Source of the DNA: Candidatus Microbacterium colombiense
GTDB taxonomy: Bacteria; Actinomycetota; Actinomycetes; Actinomycetales; Microbacteriaceae
Length of the DNA: 64,000 nt
Assembly: GCA_029203165.1 (NCBI GenBank)
Contig: CP119308.1
Location: forward strand, 124,001-188,000
Direction of reading: 5' to 3'
Part shown: positions 1 through 7,224 of the stretch, piece by piece
Position numbering within the stretch: the first letter of the stretch is position 1
Layout: the number at the start of each line of letters is the position of its first letter
The notes under the pieces: model-generated
The model's database searches: none
What the model was told of the DNA's origin: nothing
What the model saw: only the letters and a program-made list of their open reading frames with translations
Made by a program: the position numbers and the translations under genes

Positions 1-86
1 GTGATCATCAGCGCAGCGGCGGCCGCGAACAGCGCGCGCAGCAACTGGACGTGGCGCGCGGTGAACGCGCGAGCAGGGGCAGACAT
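1..86 (-). CDS. N-terminus of a probable membrane protein, cut by window edge
   Basis: Only the first 28 codons are inside the window, read leftwards from an ATG at 86. The peptide begins MSAPARAFTARHVQLLRALF and continues into an Ala-rich hydrophobic stretch, as expected for a first transmembrane segment after a short basic leader. The product cannot be named from this fragment. The following 113 bases up to the rhodanese gene show nothing else. Confidence 0.45.
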   Translation of the reverse strand, partial: MSAPARAFTARHVQLLRALFAAAAALMI

Positions 87-199
87 GACGATGCAGAGTC
101 CTCCGGGGTGTTCCCCCCAGTCTACGCGGGGGCGCGGAGTGGATGCCGCCGCCGGTCGCGGTGACCTCGCTTCGGTACGGGCGGCGGTGCCGCCGTCGC

Positions 200-1036
200 T
201 CAGCCGGGCTGGTCGCCGGTGGCGATCGGGCGTCCGGGGGTGTTCGACCACTGGCTCCACGAACCGGGGAAGACCTTCGCCTCGATGCCGACCTCGTCGA
301 GGATCAGCACGGTGTGCGCGGCGGTGATGCCCGACCCGCAATAGGCGGCGACGGAGGAGCCCGGAACCACACCCACGCTCTCGAACGTCTTCAGCACCGT
401 GGTGCGGTCGAGGATCCTGCCCTCCGGGTCGAGGTGCAACCCGGTCGGGAGGTTCACGGCACCGGGGATGTGCCCGGCCACAGGGTCCAGCGGCTCGGTC
501 TCGCCGCTGTAGCGCTCGGGCGCGCGCACGTCGAGCAGCACGCCGGATGCCGGGAACGCGGCGGCCTCATCGATCGACAGCGCCTCGCCGCCGATCTCGT
601 CGAGCACGACGTCGCCCGCGTCGGGCGTGACATCGTCGGTGGCGAGCGGGAGGTTGGCCGCGATCCACGCACGGATGCCGCCCGCGAGAACCCGCACGTC
701 GACTCCGGCCTGGCGCAGCAGCCACCAGGCGCGCGCCGCGGCGAGGCCCTTCGCATCGTCATAGGCGACCACCACATCGCCGGCGTTCACACCCCAGCGC
801 CGCGCCGCCGTCTGCAGCCTCTCGGTCGAAGGCAGCGGGTGGCGGCCCTCCGATGGTTCGCCGTGCGTGGCCAGTTCGTCATGCAGGGGCACGTAGACCG
901 CACCCGGGATGTGCCCGCTCGCGTACTCCGCGTGACCGTCGGGCTTGTCCAACCGCCACCGCACGTCGAGCACGCGCACGGGCGCGCCTCCGGTCAGCAG
1001 CTCGTTCAGCTCATCGACGGTCGTGAAGTTGCTCAT
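200..1036 (-). CDS. Thiosulfate/3-mercaptopyruvate sulfurtransferase (tandem rhodanese)
   Basis: A 278-residue protein of two tandem rhodanese domains, about 1-130 (inactive) and 145-270 (catalytic). The active-site loop is CGSGITA with the persulfide-carrying cysteine at Cys233; CGSG(V/I)TA is the loop of the SseA/mercaptopyruvate sulfurtransferase type. Such enzymes move sulfane sulfur from thiosulfate or mercaptopyruvate to cyanide or thiols in the cytoplasm. Both domains carry the GHIPGAV signature that precedes the fold core. It stands alone, divergent from the DMT transporter. The physiological donor cannot be told from sequence. Confidence 0.9.
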   Translation of the reverse strand: MSNFTTVDELNELLTGGAPVRVLDVRWRLDKPDGHAEYASGHIPGAVYVPLHDELATHGEPSEGRHPLPSTERLQTAARRWGVNAGDVVVAYDDAKGLAAARAWWLLRQAGVDVRVLAGGIRAWIAANLPLATDDVTPDAGDVVLDEIGGEALSIDEAAAFPASGVLLDVRAPERYSGETEPLDPVAGHIPGAVNLPTGLHLDPEGRILDRTTVLKTFESVGVVPGSSVAAYCGSGITAAHTVLILDEVGIEAKVFPGSWSQWSNTPGRPIATGDQPG

Positions 1037-1165
1037 TCTGCGAGGCTACCCAGTCGCCTCGGCAGGGGGGCGCGGATGACCGTTTCTGACGTCGAGCGTC
1101 ACACCGTCTCGGCGCTAGGCTCGATCCGGCACCGTCGAGAACACCGTCGAGAAAGGGCCTCTTCC

Positions 1166-2050
1166 ATGCCCTCCACTCTGCGCTGGATGCGCCTCCGCCC
1201 GCAGGAGGCCGCCCTCATCGGCATCACCGCCGTCTGGGGCAGCACGTTCCTGCTCGTGCACTGGGCGATGCAGCACTCGGGTCCCTGGTTCTTCGTCGGC
1301 ATCCGTTTCCTGGTGGCCGGGCTCATCAGCGTCGTGATCTTCCGGCGCGTGCTGCGCGGCATCCGCTGGCGCGACATCGGCGCGGGTGTCGCGATCGGCG
1401 TGATGATCTACCTCGGCTACGGCCTGCAGACCCTCGGACTGCAGACGATCAACAGCAGCACCTCCGCCTTCATCACGGCGATGTACGTGCCGCTCGTGCC
1501 GTTCGCGCAGTGGGCGGTGTTCCGCAAGCGTCCACCGACGATGGCGTTCGTCGGCGCGGGTCTGGCGTTCGTCGGCCTACTGCTGATCGCCGGTCCGGAC
1601 GCGTTCGCCCTCACCCTCGGCACGGGCGAGATCGCGACCATGATCAGCACCCTGCCGATCGCGGCGGAGATCATCCTCATCAGTGTGTTCGCGGGCAAGA
1701 TCGACCTCGGCCGCATCACCGTGATCCAGCTGCTCACCGCCGGTGTGCTCGGGCTGCTCACGATGCCGGTCGTCGGGGAGGGGTTCCCCGAGTTCTCGTG
1801 GATCTGGGTCGGCTGTGCGGTGGGTCTGGGCGCGGCGAGCTGCCTCATCCAGCTCACGATGAACTGGGCACAGAAGTCGGTCTCGCCCACGCGCGCGACG
1901 ATCATCTACGCCGGTGAGCCGGTGTGGGCGGGCGTCATCGGACGCATCGCCGGCGAGCGCCTGCCCGTGACCGCGCTGATCGGCGGCGCGCTCGTGGTGC
2001 TCGGCATACTGGCCAGCGAGCTGAAGTTCGTGCGCCGACGGCGGGAATAG
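1166..2050 (+). CDS. EamA/DMT-family transporter
   Basis: A 294-residue integral membrane protein with about ten hydrophobic segments in two EamA repeats. The first begins with ITAVWGSTFLLVHWAM, the usual first helix of drug/metabolite transporters, and the second repeat ends near PVWAGVIGRIAGERL. The family exports metabolites or amino acids across the inner membrane; no substrate is evident. The reading frame stays open far upstream, but ATG 1166 is chosen because it has a purine-rich stretch (GAAAGGG) before it and starts just ahead of the first helix. Ends 27 bases before ribA. Confidence 0.88.
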   Translation: MPSTLRWMRLRPQEAALIGITAVWGSTFLLVHWAMQHSGPWFFVGIRFLVAGLISVVIFRRVLRGIRWRDIGAGVAIGVMIYLGYGLQTLGLQTINSSTSAFITAMYVPLVPFAQWAVFRKRPPTMAFVGAGLAFVGLLLIAGPDAFALTLGTGEIATMISTLPIAAEIILISVFAGKIDLGRITVIQLLTAGVLGLLTMPVVGEGFPEFSWIWVGCAVGLGAASCLIQLTMNWAQKSVSPTRATIIYAGEPVWAGVIGRIAGERLPVTALIGGALVVLGILASELKFVRRRRE

Positions 2051-2077
2051 AAACGATCGCGGCGTGTTTCACCCCAC

Positions 2078-2737
2078 ATGATTGAAACTTCAACCGTCGT
2101 TCCGGTCGCGACCGAGCGCACGCGCGTGCGTGTGCCGCTGCGCTTCGGTGACGGATTCTCCACCACGGCCGACGTCGTCACCTTCGACGGACTGGTCGAC
2201 GGCCGCGAACACCTCCTCCTCGGCCTGGGCGACTGGCGCGCCGCACTCGAGCGTGCGGCCGACGGCGGCGATGCGCCCCTCGTGCGCCCGCACAGCGAAT
2301 GCCTGACGGGCGACGTCTTCGGATCGGAACGCTGCGACTGCGGCCCGCAGCTGCGCGAAGCCGCCGAACGCATCGCCGACGAGGGTGGTTTCCTGCTCTA
2401 CCTGCGGCAGGAAGGCCGCGGCATCGGCCTCTACGCCAAGCTCGACGCCTACGCGCTGCAGGATGCCGGACTCGACACCTACGAAGCCAACGTCGCGCTG
2501 GGCCACGGCGAGGACGAGCGCGACTACACGGTCGCCGCCCAGATGCTGCGCGCTGTGGGAGTCGACGGCATCCGCCTGCTGAGCAACAACCCCGACAAGG
2601 CCGTGCAGCTCGAAGCGCTGGGCATCGCGGTCACCGAACGCGTGCGCACCGAGGTGCACCTGTCGGAGGCGAACACCCGCTACCTGCAGGCCAAGCGGGA
2701 TCACACCTCCCACACGCTCGATCTGTCAGCGGCGTGA
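2078..2737 (+). CDS. ribA: GTP cyclohydrolase II
   Basis: A 219-residue stand-alone GTP cyclohydrolase II, converting GTP to 2,5-diamino-6-ribosylamino-pyrimidinone phosphate, formate and pyrophosphate, the first step of riboflavin synthesis. The zinc site is complete: CLTGDVFGSERCDC gives Cys75, Cys86 and Cys88. The LRQEGRGIGL segment (about 109-118) is the conserved catalytic and GTP-binding region. No DHBP synthase (RibB) domain is fused, unlike the common bifunctional RibBA, and no other rib gene or FMN riboswitch is nearby, so this may be a second copy. It lies 27 bases after the DMT transporter. Confidence 0.93.
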   Translation: MIETSTVVPVATERTRVRVPLRFGDGFSTTADVVTFDGLVDGREHLLLGLGDWRAALERAADGGDAPLVRPHSECLTGDVFGSERCDCGPQLREAAERIADEGGFLLYLRQEGRGIGLYAKLDAYALQDAGLDTYEANVALGHGEDERDYTVAAQMLRAVGVDGIRLLSNNPDKAVQLEALGIAVTERVRTEVHLSEANTRYLQAKRDHTSHTLDLSAA

Positions 2738-2754
2738 CCCCCGAGGAGCGCACC

Positions 2755-3228
2755 ATGACAGCGGAGCGTGTGCACCCGCGGCGGCTCGACGACACCGAGA
2801 TGGAGACCTGGCTCCCCGTCATCCGTTTCGTGCAGCTGCTGCCGCAGGTTCTCGACCGCACGCTGAAGGACGAGGTCGGCCTCAACCACGCGCGGTACGC
2901 GATCCTCGTGACGCTCGCCGGTCAGGGCGAGGGCGTCGTGACGATGACCGAGCTCGCCCGGATCGCCGGCCTGAGCAGGTCGCGGCTGAGCCACGCGCTC
3001 GACTCGCTCGAGGAGAAGGGCTGGGTCTCACGCACCTCCTGCAGCACCGACAAGCGCACCCTGTCGGCTGCGCTCACCGAGGCCGGTCGCGAGATGCTGC
3101 GCACCGCGGCCCCCGTGCACGTCGAGCAGGTGCGCGAACTCGTGCTCGATCCGCTCACGGCCGAGGAGCGCGATCAGCTCGGCGCGATCCTCGGAAAGCT
3201 GTTGCCCGGCGTGACCGCTGCGCTCTAG
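2755..3228 (+). CDS. MarR-family transcriptional regulator
   Basis: A 157-residue winged-helix protein. The recognition region reads MTELARIAGLSRSRLSHALDSLEEKGWVSR, followed by a wing with basic residues (STDKRTLSAALTEAGREML) typical of MarR dimers. ATG 2755 is preceded by GAGGAG at 2743-2748, which fixes the start although the frame is open further upstream. It follows ribA by 17 bases and may be cotranscribed with it. The ligand and targets are unknown. Confidence 0.88.
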   Translation: MTAERVHPRRLDDTEMETWLPVIRFVQLLPQVLDRTLKDEVGLNHARYAILVTLAGQGEGVVTMTELARIAGLSRSRLSHALDSLEEKGWVSRTSCSTDKRTLSAALTEAGREMLRTAAPVHVEQVRELVLDPLTAEERDQLGAILGKLLPGVTAAL

Positions 3229-3285
3229 CTCCCCGGTACCACCAGTACCTCCCTCTCGCCGCACGGACGGCGTAGCGTCGACCTC

Positions 3286-4185
3286 ATGGACACCCGCAGC
3301 GAAGTGCGCGAGTTCCTCTCGACGAGGCGCGCACGCATCACCCCTGATCAGGCCGGTCTCCCGACCTTCGGTGGAAACCGGCGCGTGCCGGGGCTGCGCC
3401 GCGAAGAGGTCTCCCTGCTCGCCGGCGTGAGCGTCGACTACTACACACGCCTCGAACGCGGCGACCTGTCGGGGGCATCCGACAGCGTGCTCGACGCTCT
3501 CGCCCGGGCCCTGCAGTTGGACGAGGCCGAGACCGCGCACCTGTTCGACCTCGCTCGCACGGCCAACACCTCGCCCGTGGCGCGCACGCCCCGCAAGAAG
3601 TCGGAAGTGCTGCGACCCAGCATCCTGCGCCTGTTGGATGCGATGACCGGGGCTCCGGCGTTGGTGCGCAACAGCTACTTCGACTACCTGGCCGGCAACG
3701 CGCTCGGTCGCGCGCTCTACGCCCCCGTGTTCGCCGAGCCGCAGCCGAACAGTGCACGCTTCGCGTTCCTCAATCCCGCAGCCCCGAACTTCTACGTCGA
3801 CTGGGACCGCAACACCCAGGAACTCGTCGCCGCCATGCGGGGCGAGGCCGGCCGCAACCCGTTCGACCGGAGGCTGACCGACCTCGTCGGCGAGCTGTCG
3901 ACGAGAAGCGACCGGTTCCGGTCGTTGTGGGCGGCGCACAACGTGCGGTTCCACCGCACCGGGGTGAAGCGCATCAACCATCCGGTCGTGGGCGAGCTGG
4001 AACTCACCTACGAGGCGTTCGAGCTGCCCGCCGACCCCGGGCTGCAGCTGTCGACCTACACCGTCGAGCCCGGAACCGCCTCGGCCGACAAGTTGACGAT
4101 GCTCGCGAGCTGGGCGGCGACCGAGGCGGCAGCCGCCGCGCCCACCGACGAATCCGCCCCCGCTCCGGATCGCACCGAGGTGTGA
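3286..4185 (+). CDS. XRE-type regulator with MmyB-like ligand domain
   Basis: A 299-residue regulator. Residues about 1-85 form an XRE helix-turn-helix (VPGLRREEVSLLAGVSVDYYTRLERG); about 105-270 match the MmyB-type ligand-binding domain, with conserved RHNxRFHxxG-like (here AHNVRFHRTGVKRINHPVVG) and LELTYEAFELPADPGLQLSTYTVEPGT. Actinobacteria carry many such regulators, often beside oxidoreductases; the nearest here is the aldo/keto reductase at 11.4 kb, too far to link. The last 20 residues are low-complexity Ala/Pro. Confidence 0.88.
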   Translation: MDTRSEVREFLSTRRARITPDQAGLPTFGGNRRVPGLRREEVSLLAGVSVDYYTRLERGDLSGASDSVLDALARALQLDEAETAHLFDLARTANTSPVARTPRKKSEVLRPSILRLLDAMTGAPALVRNSYFDYLAGNALGRALYAPVFAEPQPNSARFAFLNPAAPNFYVDWDRNTQELVAAMRGEAGRNPFDRRLTDLVGELSTRSDRFRSLWAAHNVRFHRTGVKRINHPVVGELELTYEAFELPADPGLQLSTYTVEPGTASADKLTMLASWAATEAAAAAPTDESAPAPDRTEV

Positions 4186-4188
4186 GCT

Positions 4189-4205
4189 TTCTGCTCTGAG
4201 CAGAA
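4189..4205. promoter_or_regulatory. Candidate PopR-type operator before the HTH/LAA regulator
   Basis: TTCTGCT-CTG-AGCAGAA is a perfect dyad with 7-bp arms and a 3-bp centre, 4 bases after the stop of the preceding gene and about 40 bases before ATG 4245. A near copy lies before the clpP operon (6036-6050). From memory, the Streptomyces PopR site is TCTGCC-N3-GGCAGA; this one matches with a symmetric C-to-T/G-to-A change. GATTAT at about 4230-4235 could be a -10 giving a leaderless or nearly leaderless mRNA. Confidence 0.6.
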
Positions 4206-4244
4206 CGGCTCGAACCCGCCGGATGCCGCGGATTATCGTGAGGC

Positions 4245-4616
4245 ATGGCCGACATCGTCCCGTTCCCGCGCGTACCCCGCACCGCTCGCCCCCGCCTCAG
4301 CGACCCCGAGCCGCTGTGGCGCCACCTGCTCGGTGACCAGCTGCGCCGACGACGACACGACCGTGACGAGACGCTCACCGAGACCGCCGAGAAGGCCGGC
4401 GTCTCGCCGCAGTACCTGTCGGAGGTCGAACGCGGACGCAAGGAGCCGTCGAGCGAGATGATCGCGGCGATCGCCGGCGCTCTCGACACGAGCCTGATCG
4501 AGTTGACCAGCGCCGTGGCCGAGGAGTTGCGGTCGACCGCAGTCCCGGCATCCGCCGCGGTCTCGGTGGCGGCCGTGGTCTCGGTGTCGGCCGGGGCCTT
4601 CGCCCTCGCTGCCTGA
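4245..4616 (+). CDS. PopR/ClgR-like HTH regulator with C-terminal LAA
   Basis: A 123-residue protein with one XRE helix-turn-helix at about 28-88 (LTETAEKAGVSPQYLSEVERGRKEPSSEMI), the segment characteristic of ClgR and PopR, actinobacterial activators of clp genes. The C-terminus runs into a hydrophobic Ala/Val-rich tail ending FALAA. Streptomyces PopR and ClgR are degraded by ClpP through C-terminal alanines, so this tail is a likely degron. It converges with two clpP genes, as expected for a PopR that activates an accessory clpP pair. No ribosome-binding site is obvious before ATG 4245. Confidence 0.82.
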   Translation: MADIVPFPRVPRTARPRLSDPEPLWRHLLGDQLRRRRHDRDETLTETAEKAGVSPQYLSEVERGRKEPSSEMIAAIAGALDTSLIELTSAVAEELRSTAVPASAAVSVAAVVSVSAGAFALAA

Positions 4617-4644
4617 GCCGCGGCAGCCGGCCCGCCGCACGCCG

Positions 4645-4713
4645 TGCAGGGAGAGGTCCAGGACGCACGGTGATGTGACGGAATCCGCCCTGCATCGTGA
4701 ACTTCTCCCTGCA
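4645..4713. repeat. Intergenic inverted repeat, TGCAGGGAGA family, copy A
   Basis: Arms TGCAGGGAGA (4645-4654) and TCTCCCTGCA (4704-4713) are perfectly complementary across 49 bases, between the convergent regulator and clpP genes. The right half reads CCCTGCATCGTGAACTTCTC before its arm. Related copies lie at 34815-34880, 57701-57750 and 62409-62477. Confidence 0.8.
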
Positions 4714-4775
4714 CAGCGAACAGGCACCCGCCACCCGAAAGCCCCCGACGTCCCCGTCGGCCCCGACGGCCCCGC

Positions 4776-5369
4776 TCAGTCGCCGCGCGCCCCCAGCACG
4801 GTGTCGATCAGCCCGTACTCCCGCGCCGCGGATGCCGTGAACACGCGGTCACGGTCGGTGTCGGCCCGCAGCTCCTCGACCGTGCGTCCGCTGTGCCGCG
4901 CGAGGATCGCCTCCATGTCGGATCGCACCCGCACCACCTCGTCGGCCGCGAGGATCAGGTCGGGGATCGCCCCGCGCGACTGGCCGGCCGGCTGATGCAG
5001 CACGATGCGCGCGTGCGCGAGCGCCGACCGCTCCCCCGGCGCTCCGGCCGCGACCAGCAACGCGGCCGGTCCGATCGCCTGACCGACGCAGGTCGTGGCG
5101 ATGCGCGGACGGATGTGCTGCATCGTGTCGTAGATCGCCAGCGCAGCGCCCGGGTCGCCGCCCTCGCTGTTGATGTAGAACTGGATGCCGGTCTCCGGAC
5201 TGTCGGCGTCGAGGTGCAGCAACTGCGCGATCAGCGCGTTCGCGACACCCGCGTCGATGCCGGTGCCGAGATAGATGACCCGCTCGGCGAGCAGGTGCGA
5301 GTAGACGTCCATGATGCGTTCCCCGCGCGGATGCTGCGCGATCACGTTCGGGATCGTGTAGCCGCTCAT
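4776..5369 (-). CDS. ClpP-like subunit with catalytic Ser replaced by Gly
   Basis: A 197-residue member of the ClpP serine peptidase family (barrel subunit of the ATP-dependent Clp protease). The nucleophile motif, normally GQAxS(M/A)xA, reads GQAIGPAA here, so position 100 is Gly instead of Ser; the bases (ATC GGA CCG) leave no doubt. The other triad positions look intact: His125 in VLHQP and the Asp of TDRDRVFTA. It therefore should not cleave peptides itself and may act structurally in a mixed ring with its neighbour. ATG 5369 overlaps the stop of the upstream clpP gene by four bases (ATGA), suggesting translational coupling and matched amounts. Confidence 0.88.
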   Translation of the reverse strand: MSGYTIPNVIAQHPRGERIMDVYSHLLAERVIYLGTGIDAGVANALIAQLLHLDADSPETGIQFYINSEGGDPGAALAIYDTMQHIRPRIATTCVGQAIGPAALLVAAGAPGERSALAHARIVLHQPAGQSRGAIPDLILAADEVVRVRSDMEAILARHSGRTVEELRADTDRDRVFTASAAREYGLIDTVLGARGD

Positions 5370-5980
5370 GCGCCCGCCCCCAATCCGACGCGGGCACGCC
5401 TGCGCGGCATCACCTCGGCGATCGAGCCGACGGTCGCGTCGATGAATCCGTACTCCAGCGCCTGCGCCGCGGTGTACCAGCGGTCGTGCAGCGAGTCCTC
5501 GAAGATGCGCTCGACCGGCTGACCCGTGTCGTCGGCGATGAGCCCGAGCACGGTGTCGCGCATGTGGCGCAGGTCGTCGGCCTGGGTCTCGATCTCGCCC
5601 GCCGAACCGCCGATGCCCGCCGACCCCTGATGCATGAGGATGCGCGCATGCGGCAGCGCCCGCCGCTTGCCGTGGGTGCCCGCCGAGAGCAGGAACTGCC
5701 CGGCGCTGCACGCGAGTCCGAGTGCGAGGGTCGTGACGTCGTTCGGGATCAGCCGCATGATGTCGCGGATCGCCAGCATCGACGGCACGGATCCGCCCGG
5801 GGAATGGATCCACAGGGCGATGTCGGTGGCGGGGTCTTCGGCCGACAGCGTGAGCATCTGCGTCATGAGCAGCGTGCCGTTGTCGTCGTCGAGGGCTCCG
5901 TCGAGCACCAGCACACGCTCGTGGAACAGGGCTCGACGGGCTTCGGCGCCGAACTGCGGAATGGGGGTGTCTTCGCTCAT
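5366..5980 (-). CDS. clpP: ATP-dependent Clp protease proteolytic subunit (ClpP), accessory copy
   Basis: A 204-residue ClpP with a complete triad: Ser92 in GLACSAGQ, His117 in LMHQG and Asp166 in LHDRWYTA. It is the first gene of a two-gene clp operon; no ATPase (clpX) or trigger factor gene is adjacent, so this is an accessory pair comparable to Streptomyces ClpP3/ClpP4, not the housekeeping clpP1P2-clpX locus. The start is uncertain: ATG 5980 begins at MSEDTP and has GAGGG close by; ATG 6001 (MATDAEG) would sit 42 bases from the centre of the candidate operator and could be leaderless. Confidence 0.9.
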   Translation of the reverse strand: MSEDTPIPQFGAEARRALFHERVLVLDGALDDDNGTLLMTQMLTLSAEDPATDIALWIHSPGGSVPSMLAIRDIMRLIPNDVTTLALGLACSAGQFLLSAGTHGKRRALPHARILMHQGSAGIGGSAGEIETQADDLRHMRDTVLGLIADDTGQPVERIFEDSLHDRWYTAAQALEYGFIDATVGSIAEVMPRRRARVGLGAGA

Positions 5981-6035
5981 GCCCTCAGCATCCGTCGCCA
6001 TCGGCAGCCGTTGGCACGATTCTGCCCTGGGCCGC

Positions 6036-6050
6036 TCTGCCCGCAGCAGA
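6036..6050. promoter_or_regulatory. Candidate PopR-type operator before the clpP operon
   Basis: TCTGCC-CGC-AGCAGA differs at one base from a perfect TCTGCC-N3-GGCAGA dyad. A weaker second site, TCTGCC-CTG-GGC, lies at 6021-6032. The dyad is 56 to 63 bases upstream of ATG 5980 and matches the dyad at 4189-4205 before the linked regulator gene. Confidence 0.6.
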
Positions 6051-6108
6051 CGCGCCCACGAAAACTCGTCGTAACACGGTGGACTCACGACGCTCCTAGC
6101 CTCGGATC

Positions 6109-6591
6109 ATGGCCCCACAGAAGTCTCAGAAGACACCGAAACCGTCGGCATGGTCCGAAGACGGACTCAACTTCCGCACCCGCAAGTGGGTACGCCCCGA
6201 AGACCTCAATGCCAACGGGTCACTGTTCGGGGGGAGCCTGCTGAAGTGGATCGATGAAGAGGCCGCGATCTATGCGATCGTGCAGCTGGGCAACTACCGC
6301 GCCGTCACCAAGCACATCTCCGAGATCAACTTCGAGGCGTCGGCGGTGCAGGGCGACCTGATCGAGATCGGCCTGCAGGCCACGCAGTTCGGCACCACCT
6401 CGCTGACCATGCGGGCGGTCGCACGCAACATGATCACGCGCAAGCGCATCCTCACGATCGAGAAGATCGTGTTCGTGAGTCTCGACGATGACGGCGTGCC
6501 CACCCCGCACGGCTACGACGAGATCACATACAACCGCGACCGCATGCCGACAGAGCGTCTCGCCACGGGCACGATCCGCCTCCCGGGCTGA
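6109..6591 (+). CDS. Acyl-CoA thioesterase (hotdog fold)
   Basis: A 160-residue single-hotdog protein of the acyl-CoA hydrolase (YciA/BFIT-like) type. The helix entry reads VRPEDLNANGSLFGGSLLKWIDEEAA, in which the N/D-x-x-x-x-x-GG and the acidic helix carry the active site; the second strand region reads RAVTKHISEINFEASAVQGDLIE. It probably hydrolyses acyl-CoA thioesters in the cytoplasm; chain length cannot be told. It is divergent from the clpP operon. Confidence 0.88.
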   Translation: MAPQKSQKTPKPSAWSEDGLNFRTRKWVRPEDLNANGSLFGGSLLKWIDEEAAIYAIVQLGNYRAVTKHISEINFEASAVQGDLIEIGLQATQFGTTSLTMRAVARNMITRKRILTIEKIVFVSLDDDGVPTPHGYDEITYNRDRMPTERLATGTIRLPG

Positions 6592-6621
6592 CCCCGAATC
6601 GGCGCGTCGTCGGGCGGCCCG

Positions 6622-7176
6622 TCACAGAGGCGACGGCTCCAGCGGCTGCAATTCATCCCCGGATTCGCTCGTCCAGCTCGCAACGCGGCCGCAGATCATG
6701 ACGAGAGCCTCGTGGAGATCCGCGCCCGCGCGGTGGAGCGCGTTGCCGCCCCACGACACCCAGACGGGGAACTCACCGTCCGGTGTGCGCGAGGAGGTAT
6801 CCCACAGCAGGTAATCGCCGTTCTCGCTCCACCCGAAGACGTCGAGGGAGGCCACGAGCTCCCAGGAACCGTCCGGCTCGACCATCCAATCGAACTCCTC
6901 GACGTGGCCGTCCTCATAGGCCTCGCGGAACCGCCGCGTCAGCGCGCCACCGCGCCCGGACAGACCGTCCGCCCAGCCGGCGAGCACCGGCGGGTAGATC
7001 AACCACAGTCCGACGAGACGCGCCCAGCCCGCGTGACGAACGTATCCGCGATACGACGGCGGGAAACCGAGTCCGTCTGAGAAGCGGAACCCGTCGAGTT
7101 CCCCGAGGTCGACATGGGAGAGCGATGGCCGGCCGGAGACGCGCAGATCGGCGAAGGGCTGGTGGGGCACGGTCAC
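6622..7176 (-). CDS. SMI1/KNR4 (SUKH)-family protein
   Basis: A 184-residue soluble protein starting at GTG 7176. Segments such as FPPSYRGYVRHAGWARLVGLWLIYP near the start and VFGWSENGDYLLWDT / PVWVSWGGNALHRAGADLHEALVMICGR near the end match the SUKH fold, known from immunity proteins of contact-dependent toxins and from intracellular regulators. No toxin gene is adjacent, so it is either an orphan immunity protein or has another role. Confidence 0.65.
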   Translation of the reverse strand: MTVPHQPFADLRVSGRPSLSHVDLGELDGFRFSDGLGFPPSYRGYVRHAGWARLVGLWLIYPPVLAGWADGLSGRGGALTRRFREAYEDGHVEEFDWMVEPDGSWELVASLDVFGWSENGDYLLWDTSSRTPDGEFPVWVSWGGNALHRAGADLHEALVMICGRVASWTSESGDELQPLEPSPL

Positions 7177-7224
7177 GACCCTAGGCGAGGTCCGCAGGGA
7201 GCAACAAGACCGCCGAACCGGCGC

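Noticed and set aside
143..1165. Long upstream extension of the DMT transporter frame
   Set aside because: It is antisense to the rhodanese gene and has no homology; ATG 1166 fits the family start.
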